From the IMG/VR virus record IMGVR_UViG_3300034284_002720, positions 1 to 64,000 of that record: a stretch of 64,000 nucleotides of DNA; one strand, 5' to 3'. Shown here piece after piece: positions 15,108-22,968 of the stretch. A program made the position numbers and the translations under genes. The notes beneath the pieces were generated by a model. The model was not told where the DNA came from, ran no database searches, and was given only the letters and a program-made list of their open reading frames with translations. Numbering within the stretch: the first letter of the stretch is position 1; each line of letters starts with the position of its first letter. This stretch comes from a virus.

Positions 15108-15525
15108 TTTTTGAATTTTCCTTGGCAAGATTAGACAAGGAATCTATATCAACATATTGACTTTCGGCTGGTTCTATCTTTTCCTTGACCTTTTCGCCCG
15201 AACCAAGATCCTTGTGGATCGGCTGGTTCGCCTTTTTGTATTCTTCTATTACTTCTATATCCTCGGGATTTGAGGGGTCAAGTATCTCCTCCTCGGAAAT
15301 AGAGACCAAATGATCCATAAAGAAAAAAGTTCTGAGCTTCTTCCTGTTGTTCCACTGCTCTATGCAGATCCCGTTTTGATTTACCTCAAGCACTCTACCC
15401 ACAAAATAGTGAAAAACGGGCTGTGGAAAGGTCTGGGGGTTCTCTGACTTGAAGTCTCTGTTCGTCGGAACAGTAAAAATAGTGCAGATTTTCCCGACAA
15501 AATATTCTAGTCCCTCTGGTTTCAT
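15097..15525 (-). CDS. Hypothetical 142-residue protein
   Basis: Not recognised. The start overlaps the stop of the preceding gene (ATGA), so the two are coupled. The first 80 residues are beta-rich (HYFVGRVLEVNQNGICIEQW, RTFFFMDHLVSISEEEI), suggesting a small barrel, possibly Sm-like; the C-terminus is charged and probably disordered. The last 11 bases overlap the convergent primase gene. It belongs to the actin-like operon. Confidence 0.65.
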   Translation of the reverse strand: MKPEGLEYFVGKICTIFTVPTNRDFKSENPQTFPQPVFHYFVGRVLEVNQNGICIEQWNNRKKLRTFFFMDHLVSISEEEILDPSNPEDIEVIEEYKKANQPIHKDLGSGEKVKEKIEPAESQYVDIDSLSNLAKENSKINQ

Positions 15526-15740
15526 TTCGGGTTGTATTCGCCAATCTTCTTCAAAGACATTATATAAGAGTCAAATCTATGGAACTCGCTCGAGAGGTAT
15601 TCTAACTTTCTTTGCTCGAATTCCGTCTCCTCTTGCTCTCCTACCTCGAATATAAAATCCCTTCCTTGCCTTCCAACCACCTTGTGCCCGTGCATGAGCA
15701 GGTAGGCTCCCGCACCCAGGTCACTTACTGTCTTTTTCAT
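15522..15740 (-). CDS. Small protein resembling DUF5659
   Basis: ATG 15740 follows AAGAGAGAAAA; a longer reading from 15782 lacks a better site. The 72 residues (SDLGAGAYLLMHGHKVVG, then FEQRKLEYLSSEFHRFDSY) recall the short DUF5659 family of phages and bacteria, in which an AAYLL-x-GHK helix precedes a strand and the FxxRKxxY helix. It sits between the actin-like gene and the 15097 gene. The assignment is by eye and the function is unknown. Confidence 0.6.
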   Translation of the reverse strand: MKKTVSDLGAGAYLLMHGHKVVGRQGRDFIFEVGEQEETEFEQRKLEYLSSEFHRFDSYIMSLKKIGEYNPK

Positions 15741-15759
15741 TTTTCTCTCTTTCTTTCTT

Positions 15760-16779
15760 TTACTTTGCGTTTTCTGCGGCAATCAAGCAACCACGAGCCA
15801 CCGAGTATAGCGGGTCGCTGGGCCTGATTACATCGCCTATCTTCATCGAAATCTTGGATTGCTCTAGAATCTTACGGAACAAGACATCGAAACCCTTGGG
15901 CATGCTGGTTCCGCCCGCCACCACTATGTCTATGGGCTGTTCCGAACGGGCCTTGTTTCCGGCCTCTTCCACGCCCTTCTTTATTCCCGAAACGGTATGC
16001 TGGATCATGATTTCGTACTGCGACTTTATGGCTCGCTGCACAAGGCTTTCGGGATTCTCCACGGTCAAGTCCGCGTGCATTTTTTCTTTGTTCACATATG
16101 TCGTCGTATCTTCCCCAAGGGCCTTGGAGGCCATCTTGTCGATCCAGTCGCCGCTGTTTACTATAGAAAACTGGAAGATGGGGGCTCCGTACATCGCGTA
16201 GCAAAGATTCACCATTCCTGCACCGAATGATATTCCCACGCCGGTCCAAGCCTTGTTGGAAAGTTCCGCATAGACGAGAGCCAATGCCTCGTTAATCGGA
16301 TGCGGATCCACAGTGTATCCCTTCTCACTCTTGTAGGAACGGAACATCGCCTCCAAGACTTTTCCGTGATAATCCGCGTCCGTCTCTTGGTTTATGGCAT
16401 TTGCGGGAACCGAGTAGTACAAGGGAGTTCCATCCTCCTCCACCTCTCCTATGAGACTGTGGCACATCACATTCATGATCTGCTGTGCGTATCTTTCCTT
16501 CGGATTGAGGCAGCCATCCTTCATCGGGCGCTTCAATTCAATTTGGTTCATGGTGTATGCCATGTTGACCGCCGACTCGCCGAGGGCATACGCCAAGTTC
16601 GCTTCGGGCTGCTCTATCAAGGGCACGCCGGCGTTCTTCATCATATTGAAGACGAAGCGGTTTTCCAAGGGCATCTGCAAAAAGGCGTTCACCTCTCTCT
16701 TGTACGAAAATTCATTCTCGGCAGTACGCTTACAACAAACCAGATTATAGGTACCGCAATCGAATCCGCGTGCTGACAT
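15760..16779 (-). CDS. Actin-like ATPase (ParM/MreB/Hsp70 fold)
   Basis: The 339-residue protein starts after AAGGAGAAAATT. The nucleotide-binding signatures are in order: phosphate-1 loop GFDCGTYN (5-12), phosphate-2 loop VGISFGAGMVNLCY (about 186-199) and adenosine motif IVVAGGTSMPKG (about 291-302). Hsp70 is excluded by length, and no peptide-binding domain is present. Phage actin homologues can form filaments that position DNA or segregate genomes. The 75-residue gene 10 bases upstream could encode its partner. Polymerisation is inferred, not shown. Confidence 0.8.
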   Translation of the reverse strand: MSARGFDCGTYNLVCCKRTAENEFSYKREVNAFLQMPLENRFVFNMMKNAGVPLIEQPEANLAYALGESAVNMAYTMNQIELKRPMKDGCLNPKERYAQQIMNVMCHSLIGEVEEDGTPLYYSVPANAINQETDADYHGKVLEAMFRSYKSEKGYTVDPHPINEALALVYAELSNKAWTGVGISFGAGMVNLCYAMYGAPIFQFSIVNSGDWIDKMASKALGEDTTTYVNKEKMHADLTVENPESLVQRAIKSQYEIMIQHTVSGIKKGVEEAGNKARSEQPIDIVVAGGTSMPKGFDVLFRKILEQSKISMKIGDVIRPSDPLYSVARGCLIAAENAK

Positions 16780-16789
16780 AATTTTCTCC

Positions 16790-17017
16790 TTATTTGCCGA
16801 ATTTTATCTTATTACTAGGGGCAAAGTCTTGAATAGCCCAGTCGACCTTTTCCTCTTCTTGCTTCGCCGCGTGCGAGGCGGTTCCGGAACCCGATCCCGA
16901 CAGAACTTGAAGATTCGACCCGTCCAATTTTATCGTGAGCTCGAGGGCTATGTTCACAAAAACCTCGCCGTTTTTTGTTATTACCCTGGCCTCTCCTTGT
17001 TTGATCAAATTTGGCAT
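16790..17017 (-). CDS. Small protein upstream of the actin-like gene
   Basis: ATG 17017 follows GGAACGATTC and gives 75 residues; a GTG at 17065 in frame would lie over a TATTATAG box and is less likely. The N-terminal half is beta-like (GEARVITKNGEVFVNIALEL), then comes a Gly/Ser-rich linker and an acidic segment with VDWAIQDFAPSNK. It starts the operon 16790-15097 and may be the adaptor of the actin-like protein. No DNA-binding motif is visible. Confidence 0.6.
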   Translation of the reverse strand: MPNLIKQGEARVITKNGEVFVNIALELTIKLDGSNLQVLSGSGSGTASHAAKQEEEKVDWAIQDFAPSNKIKFGK

Positions 17018-17087
17018 GAATCGTTCCGTTGTTTGGGTGCATTCGCACCAGTCTATAATAGTCACACTTTCGTGTTTTTAAGGGGCA

Positions 17088-17639
17088 TCATGAAGTTCCG
17101 ATGGAACTCACCGATACTAGTATTTGAACCTGCACGTCGGCCGATCCAGAGCCGTTATCTACCTCTATTGAGCCTATTGTCAAATCTCCGACGCTGAAAA
17201 CTTGAGTGCTACCGGCAGGAAGATCTATTATTGCCGTGTTCAATCCATTGAGCCTTACCTTGACCCCGTCGGAATCGCTTTTGTTTGTTATCTGGGCAAA
17301 AAGGGCCCAACTTCCCGAGTCTTTGACTATGTCGGCCTTGTTGTCCGCATAGGTTGATCCTGTAACTGCAATCAGATCGTAAACCTTGGGATAGGTGTTT
17401 TCGGATATTTTGTCACTGTAGATGGTGCCGTCATCCTCAACCACTTCTATGAAGGCCTCCTCCAAGGGCACATTTGGATAGGCAAACCTCTTCCAATAAT
17501 TGCAATCCACAAAGGTTTCCCCGTCCTTGAGCTTTCTGTTTATCCTGTTGGGGCCTGTTATGTAGGCTGTTCGTTGATTGTCGTAAACATCCAAAAGGCC
17601 TTGCCTAGTATTTGTGAGTTTTACTCTAAAAACGCTCAT
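17088..17639 (-). CDS. Putative structural protein, 183 residues
   Basis: Not recognised at family level. The start follows AGAGGGAACCC, and a CTATATAC box lies 30 bases before the ATG. The sequence is beta-rich with repeated hydrophobic strands and glycine turns (GDLTIGSIEVDNGSGSADVQ), which fits a virion decoration or tail component. It is separate from the actin-like operon and runs toward it. Confidence 0.65.
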   Translation of the reverse strand: MSVFRVKLTNTRQGLLDVYDNQRTAYITGPNRINRKLKDGETFVDCNYWKRFAYPNVPLEEAFIEVVEDDGTIYSDKISENTYPKVYDLIAVTGSTYADNKADIVKDSGSWALFAQITNKSDSDGVKVRLNGLNTAIIDLPAGSTQVFSVGDLTIGSIEVDNGSGSADVQVQILVSVSSIGTS

Positions 17640-17668
17640 GGGTTCCCTCTTTTAAGTGAAAGGCAATA

Positions 17669-17676
17669 GTATATAG
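17669..17676 (-). promoter_or_regulatory. Late-type promoter box CTATATAC
   Basis: CTATATAC on the minus strand lies 30 bases before the ATG at 17639, with AGAGGGAA between. The identical octamer precedes the 47384 gene at 47420-47427. Confidence 0.45.
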
Positions 17677-17731
17677 TGCATTCCCGGGCCAATATAATTG
17701 GGTCGCTTAGTCTGACCCTTCTAGGTGATTT

Positions 17732-17866
17732 ATGAATCAAGAAATTGAAAAAAATGAAGTCGGAGAGGCAATGAAGGACTTCATGGAGCAATTTGGGGAT
17801 ATGGATATCTACACCCAGATAATTTTGGAAGAATTGCTTGCGGAGTTAATTAATGGCAAAAAGTAA
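17732..17866 (+). CDS. Small acidic protein, 44 residues
   Basis: ATG 17732 follows TCTAGGTGATTT. The peptide is acidic and helical (NEVGEAMKDFMEQFG, QIILEELLAELIN). It overlaps the next gene by 14 bases, which indicates coupling. TATAAT lies about 33 bases upstream at 17694. Function is unknown. Confidence 0.6.
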   Translation: MNQEIEKNEVGEAMKDFMEQFGDMDIYTQIILEELLAELINGKK

Positions 17867-18221
17867 TCTGTATGTGTATCTTGCGCGACTGGACAAAAAG
17901 GGCATAAAAGTCATAAGCGCCTTCGCATTTGACCAAAAGGTTTATGCCACAAGGATCAACGATGTAGATAAATTAAACCTCAACCCCCAGATTGGCTCTG
18001 CAATTGCCAAAGAGGCTTACGACAACAGAATGCAATATGAATTATTCATAGAGTCCGCCGACTCCTTTGACGATCTCAAGTCTTCCTTGAGAAAAAGAGG
18101 ATACTCTCACTTGCCAATAAGCCAGTTCTCTGGTTATGTGCCCTCTACATATATAAACAAAGAGGCTCTTGTCACAAAAAGTTCAACTATGCTCAGAAGA
18201 AATTCCGACATCAAACGATAA
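17853..18221 (+). CDS. Hypothetical 122-residue protein
   Basis: Not recognised. The start has GCGGAG about 9 bases upstream inside the preceding gene. It has an alternating strand pattern at the start (NLYVYLARLDKKGIKVISAF) and a basic C-terminus (TMLRRNSDIKR). Its end overlaps the convergent 18211 gene by 11 bases. Confidence 0.65.
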   Translation: MAKSNLYVYLARLDKKGIKVISAFAFDQKVYATRINDVDKLNLNPQIGSAIAKEAYDNRMQYELFIESADSFDDLKSSLRKRGYSHLPISQFSGYVPSTYINKEALVTKSSTMLRRNSDIKR

Positions 18222-18498
18222 CATATTTCTTGTGTATATAAAAAGATCCGGACGCAACTTCTATCAAATACTCGTCTCCGTCCACTTTTCTCAAAGCGCC
18301 GCCAGACTCAACAAACTCTTTTGCCATCTTGGAGACCCTGCCTTCTTCTGGAATCATATGGGCTATTATTCTTTTTGCCGAAAATCTTGTCTCCACTGAA
18401 GCCCCTTCTAGATTTTGCTCCATGTTGGCATCAAAGTCGTTCTGGGATCTCATCCATTTTTTGAAATTGTCGGGATTCAAATTGGACAAATCATTCAT
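18211..18498 (-). CDS. Hypothetical 95-residue protein
   Basis: Not recognised. Helical first half (DNFKKWMRSQNDFDANMEQN, FSAKRIIAHMI), beta-like second half (GDEYLIEVASGSFYIHKKYV). It overlaps the end of the upstream 18491 gene by 8 bases, with AAGAGCG before its ATG, so it is the last gene of the fibre-region operon. Confidence 0.65.
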   Translation of the reverse strand: MNDLSNLNPDNFKKWMRSQNDFDANMEQNLEGASVETRFSAKRIIAHMIPEEGRVSKMAKEFVESGGALRKVDGDEYLIEVASGSFYIHKKYVIV

Positions 18499-19351
18499 CG
18501 CTCTTCCTGCTAAAAAAAGACAACAATCTTTCTGCTTCTATATACTCAGCATTTTCATATTCCACTCCTGAAGAACAATCGGCCACAACGACTCCTGATT
18601 TTCTCAGCCAGTACAACTGCTTGTCTATTATTTTCTGACACATTATCTGCTGAGGGTACTGATAAAGCCCGTTTTTCATTTTGACCGCGCCTGGCCGTTC
18701 ATCCTCAAAAGCCTCATCACAGCAAAAAAGCACAAGCCTCTTGACCCGTTTTCTCCAAGCAAAACTGATAGCGGCGCATATGGGGTTTCTGTAGTCATCC
18801 AGACACATATAGTTTTCTTCACTTTTCACACCCGAATAATTCACATCCGGCGAGGCTTTGTAGAAAAAAGGCTGGTTCCGGTACTCCTCTAGAAATTTAG
18901 GATTGGTCTTCGTTGATGCCAAAATATTGGGATAGTATCTGTGCCTCCTAGGAAGGAAGGACAAAGACTCCGGATATGGATTGTTAATGAGATAAAATGT
19001 CATCGTCCTTTTTAATTCTGCCGATTCCCCCACCATATCCCATTTGGCAAGGCTGCCATTCACTCCTATAGTCTTGACCAGCGTGTTTGGAATAGACGCG
19101 AGAACTTTTTGCCTAGACTTCCATCCATATCCGTCCGAAAAAATAATGAGGTTCTCTAAATTCAACTCATCCAAGTCGTCCGTGGCCATGCCCGAAATCC
19201 TCTGATTGGAGCATTCATTTTCCAAAAGGAGCCGGACTTCATTCTTTCCAAGTTGATTTATGTCTATGGGTTTGGCAGGAAGGCAAAGATTTCTAACCCA
19301 AACCCCCTCTGCCAAAACATACTCATTGTTCTTAAATTTTTTAACTCTCAT
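18491..19351 (-). CDS. Hypothetical Rossmann-like protein, 286 residues
   Basis: No firm family match. The layout (LIIFSDGYGWKSRQKVLA near residue 70; CAAISFAWRKRVKRLVLFCC near 195) looks like two alpha/beta halves. It recalls MptE/DUF115-type proteins that accompany surface glycosylation, but key motifs cannot be confirmed. It starts in an ATGA overlap with the repeat-fibre gene, so it may modify or serve the fibre. Confidence 0.55.
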   Translation of the reverse strand: MRVKKFKNNEYVLAEGVWVRNLCLPAKPIDINQLGKNEVRLLLENECSNQRISGMATDDLDELNLENLIIFSDGYGWKSRQKVLASIPNTLVKTIGVNGSLAKWDMVGESAELKRTMTFYLINNPYPESLSFLPRRHRYYPNILASTKTNPKFLEEYRNQPFFYKASPDVNYSGVKSEENYMCLDDYRNPICAAISFAWRKRVKRLVLFCCDEAFEDERPGAVKMKNGLYQYPQQIMCQKIIDKQLYWLRKSGVVVADCSSGVEYENAEYIEAERLLSFFSRKSDE

Positions 19352-22300
19352 TTTTTATTGCAAGGAACAAGGGCGAAACAAGCTTGTTCGTCCCCTCCCA
19401 GCAAATTTGATGAGTCAAACTGTACAGGGACAGGACCTCCCCTGTAAACGAGTGGTATTTCTAGGTTTTCTGGGATTTCAAGTCGTGCAACTATCTCGCT
19501 GGGCATCCTCACCTCAATAGACTCCGGTATGCCCACAACTTTTATCGTTTCCGGTATCTCAGATCCGTCAATCCTTATCACAGAGGGCAAATCTATGGGA
19601 ACCAAGCTTATCACTCCAGGCAAAGAGCTTGTGTCCAGCTTTATTGAATTAGGTATCTCTGTTGCGTCAACCTTAATTTGTTGAGGTATGACTGCTTCAT
19701 TGACAATCTTTATTTCTTTTGGCAAAGCGTCAGACTGATAAAGTTCTATTCTTTCGGGCAAGTCCGATTTGATATTTATGAATTCCGGTATGTCGTGTTT
19801 GACTTGAATTTCGGGGAACTTTGGAACTACGACTCTGATTTCGGAAGGTATTCCCAAATCATTTATTTCTATGTCATAGTCTTGGGAGTTAAAGTCATCA
19901 ACAAAGTTTTCATCAAGAGTCATGCCTCTCCTGAAGGGGGCGGGGGAGGCCGATGGGCATTGCACTGTAACCACGCACTCCACAGTCGGAGCAGTTCCCC
20001 AACTAACTGTAACTTCTGGGGGGTTTCCCCAAGTGAAGCTTCCGCTGACTTCGGGAGGGTTGCCCCATGTGAAACTACCTGTAGCCGTAGGAGCAGAGCC
20101 CCAGGTAAAAGAAGCCCCTTCAATCTTAGGCGGAGTTCCCCAGGTAAAAGAAGCCCCTTCAATCTTAGGCGGAGTTCCCCAGGTAAAAGAAGCCCCTTCA
20201 ATCTTTGGCGGAGTCCCCCAACTAAATGACGCGCCCTCTACCTTTGGAGGAGTCCCCCAACTAAATGACGCGCCCTCTACCTTTGGAGGAGTCCCCCAAC
20301 TAAATGACGCGCCCTCTACCTTTGGAGGAGTCCCCCAACTAAATGACGCGCCCTCTACCTTTGGAGGAGTCCCCCAACTAAATGACGCCTCAAGCTTGGG
20401 CGGCGTACCCCAGTTGAATGAGGCTCCCTCAACCTTTGGCGGCGTTCCCCAATTAAATGAGGCTCCCTCAACCTTTGGCGGCGTTCCCCAATTAAATGAG
20501 GATCCCTCAATTTTTGGAGGCGTCCCCCAATTAAATGAGGCTCCCTCAATTTTTGGAGGCGTTCCCCAATTAAAAGAAGTTCCTTCCACCTTTGGAGGCG
20601 TCCCCCAATTAAAACTAGCTCCGTCAATCTTTGGAGGCGTCCCCCAATTAAAACTAGCTCCGTCAATCTTTGGAGGCGTCCCCCAGTTGAAACTCCCTCC
20701 TTCGACTTTTGGTGGCTTGCCCCAATTAAAACTAGCTCCGTCAATCTTTGGAGGCGTCCCCCAGTTGAAACTCCCTCCTTCGACTTTTGGTGGCTTGCCC
20801 CAATTAAAACTAGCTCCGTCAATCTTTGGAGGCGTGCCCCAGTTGAAGGATGCATCCACCTTTGGAGCCTTGCCCCAGTTGAAGGATGCGCCTTCCACCT
20901 TTGGAGCCTTTCCCCAGTTGAAGGATGCGCCTTCCACCTTTGGAGCCTTGCCCCAGTAGAAGCTTGCGCCTTCCACCTTTGGAGCCTTGCCCCAGTTGAA
21001 GGATGCATCCACCTTTGGAGCCTTTCCCCAGTTGAAGCTTGCGCCTTCCACCTTTGGAGCCTTTCCCCAGTTGAAGGATGCGCCTTCCACCTTTGGAGCC
21101 TTGCCCCAGTAGAAGCTTGCGCCTTCCACCTTTGGAGCCTTGCCCCAGTTGAAGGATGCATCCACCTTTGGAGCCTTTCCCCAGTTGAAGCTTGCGCCTT
21201 CCACCTTTGGAGCCTTGCCCCAATCAAAACTCGCTGGGCTTATTTTAGGTGCCGGTCCAAAGCCAAAACTCGCTGGGCTTATTTTAGGTGCCGGTCCAAA
21301 GCCAAAACTCGCTGGGCTTATTTTAGGTGCCGGTCCAAAATTGAAACTGGCCGGACTTATTTTAGGGGCCGGGCCAAAATTGAAACTGGCTGGGGCGATC
21401 TTTGGTGCGGGCCCGAAACTAAAACTCGCTGGGCTCATTTTAGGTGCCGGTCCAAAGCCAAAACTCGCTGGGCTTATTTTAGGCGCCGGGCCAAAGGTGA
21501 AACTCGCTGGGCTTATTTTAGGCGCCGGGCCAAAAGTGAAACTCGCTGGGCTTACGCTTGGTGCTGGGCCAAAGGAGAAACTCGCTGGGCCAACACTTGG
21601 TGCTGGGCCAAATTCAAAACTCGCTGGGCCAACACTTGGTGCTGGGCCGAAGGTGAAGCTCGCTGGGCCAACACTTGGCGCCGGGCCGAAAAAGAAACTC
21701 GCCGGACCCACTTGGGGAGCAGGGCCGAATGTGAAACTCGCCGGACCCACTTGGGGAGCAGGGCCGAATGTTACCGTCGGAACGAATCCTGGAAAGGGTC
21801 CGAAACTAGGAACATTTATGGTTATTGAGGGGGCTGGTATGACAATACTTGGAAAACTTATCGGATTTATGTCCAGACACGGAAATATGATCTGAGGCAG
21901 TTCTATCTGGGGGGTTTGGTTTATTTGGGGTATTGTTATGTTCGGAAATGCAGGAACTTGCGGTATTGGAACAATGAAAGGATCAGGTCCTGTTGGAACT
22001 TCTGGAACTTTGCTTGTAGATCTTGTTATCGGGGTCTGTACGACTGTACAGTCTGGACTTATGACAGTTACTATAGGATCTATAACCGCCCCTGCCGCAT
22101 AGGTGTGAGTCCCAGATTGCGTGGATGTTGTGGATTGGCCATCTCCAAAGTCAAGATTGAATGTGTCAAATGTTCCGTTTATTGTTATGAAATACTCTAT
22201 GGTGGTTCCCTCGCAATTCGGAGAGCCCCCAGTCAACACGTTCGTTTCAAGCACGACATCTACGCAATAGGCATCATCCAAGCAAACAGGTTCGTTCTCA

Positions 22301-22947
22301 AGTTTGGTTATGCTTTCTTCTATTTCAAATATATACTGCTCAACAGCTAATGTGGCATCAACCAGCTGATTGTGATGTTCTGCTATAACAAAGCCTCTTA
22401 CCCACGATCCGGCGGGATTGAACTTTGTGGGCTTGCCCCCTAGGCCTCTGGCGCATCTCTTTAGTTTGAATACTTTTCCCTCAAATTGAAAAGTCAATCC
22501 ATTTTCGTTGTAGCCGGAACCTCCCCTGACCACCTCTATGCTGCGTATCGACCCATCTACAACATTGGCCTTAACCTTTGCTCCCGTCCCTGCTCCCAGT
22601 ACCTTTATGGCTGGAACCTTGTAGCCCGACCCGCCATTCAATACGGAAACGCTTACCAAGGATCCATCTTCATTTACCTTCACTTGCCCAATAACTGCCC
22701 CACTGCCCACAACCTCGTTCTTTTCTACCGCGTCATAATAAAACATCTCCCCCGATATGTTGGCAAATCCGTTGTCTGCCCATATCTCTTGTTGATCTGG
22801 CCTTACGGGCTCAATTTCTATCTCTTCGCTCCAAGCCGGGTTTTCTTTTATGGTCTTGGCCTCGCTCGTGTTGTAGACGAGGAATAGAGTCCTGTCGGAA
22901 TCTATTGCTAATGGAAATGTTGGTTGAGGGGGGAATCCTGTTGGCAT
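19348..22947 (-). CDS. Giant repeat fibre protein with PKD-like domain
   Basis: The 1199 residues are laid out in four parts. Residues 1-240 are an adaptor shared with the next two fibre proteins (GSWVRGFVIAEHHNQLVDA). Residues about 255-310 hold a PKD-like fold (LDFGDGQSTTSTQSGTHTYA). Residues about 390-990 are some 47 tandem units of 12-13 residues, first FGPAPSVGPASF types, then WGKAPKVEGASF and WGTPPKVEGASF types. Residues about 1010-1180 carry a second repeat of the form xxPxxIxI about every 16 residues. It is probably an extended, host-contacting fibre or whisker. The protein family beyond PKD is unknown. Confidence 0.85.
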   Translation of the reverse strand: MPTGFPPQPTFPLAIDSDRTLFLVYNTSEAKTIKENPAWSEEIEIEPVRPDQQEIWADNGFANISGEMFYYDAVEKNEVVGSGAVIGQVKVNEDGSLVSVSVLNGGSGYKVPAIKVLGAGTGAKVKANVVDGSIRSIEVVRGGSGYNENGLTFQFEGKVFKLKRCARGLGGKPTKFNPAGSWVRGFVIAEHHNQLVDATLAVEQYIFEIEESITKLENEPVCLDDAYCVDVVLETNVLTGGSPNCEGTTIEYFITINGTFDTFNLDFGDGQSTTSTQSGTHTYAAGAVIDPIVTVISPDCTVVQTPITRSTSKVPEVPTGPDPFIVPIPQVPAFPNITIPQINQTPQIELPQIIFPCLDINPISFPSIVIPAPSITINVPSFGPFPGFVPTVTFGPAPQVGPASFTFGPAPQVGPASFFFGPAPSVGPASFTFGPAPSVGPASFEFGPAPSVGPASFSFGPAPSVSPASFTFGPAPKISPASFTFGPAPKISPASFGFGPAPKMSPASFSFGPAPKIAPASFNFGPAPKISPASFNFGPAPKISPASFGFGPAPKISPASFGFGPAPKISPASFDWGKAPKVEGASFNWGKAPKVDASFNWGKAPKVEGASFYWGKAPKVEGASFNWGKAPKVEGASFNWGKAPKVDASFNWGKAPKVEGASFYWGKAPKVEGASFNWGKAPKVEGASFNWGKAPKVDASFNWGTPPKIDGASFNWGKPPKVEGGSFNWGTPPKIDGASFNWGKPPKVEGGSFNWGTPPKIDGASFNWGTPPKIDGASFNWGTPPKVEGTSFNWGTPPKIEGASFNWGTPPKIEGSSFNWGTPPKVEGASFNWGTPPKVEGASFNWGTPPKLEASFSWGTPPKVEGASFSWGTPPKVEGASFSWGTPPKVEGASFSWGTPPKVEGASFSWGTPPKIEGASFTWGTPPKIEGASFTWGTPPKIEGASFTWGSAPTATGSFTWGNPPEVSGSFTWGNPPEVTVSWGTAPTVECVVTVQCPSASPAPFRRGMTLDENFVDDFNSQDYDIEINDLGIPSEIRVVVPKFPEIQVKHDIPEFINIKSDLPERIELYQSDALPKEIKIVNEAVIPQQIKVDATEIPNSIKLDTSSLPGVISLVPIDLPSVIRIDGSEIPETIKVVGIPESIEVRMPSEIVARLEIPENLEIPLVYRGGPVPVQFDSSNLLGGDEQACFALVPCNKK
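19985..21778 (-). repeat. 39-bp tandem repeat array within the fibre gene
   Basis: About 47 units of 36 or 39 bases encode two related repeat classes, FGPAPxxxPASF (14 copies) and WGxxPxxxGxSF (about 33 copies). Blocks of several units are duplicated exactly, for example between 20819 and 21205, which shows recent unequal exchange. The array is in frame throughout. Confidence 0.95.
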
Positions 22948-22968
22948 GATGTCTCTTTTAGGTATCTA

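Noticed and set aside
19985-21778. CRISPR-like repeat array
   Set aside because: The 36/39-bp units abut one another without spacers and encode one continuous protein.
19922-21895. Long plus-strand frames full of GGVPQLNDAPSTF and GAGPKLKLAGL repeats
   Set aside because: They are the antisense reading of the minus-strand fibre repeat array. The repeat unit is free of stops in several frames, and there is no ribosome-binding site.
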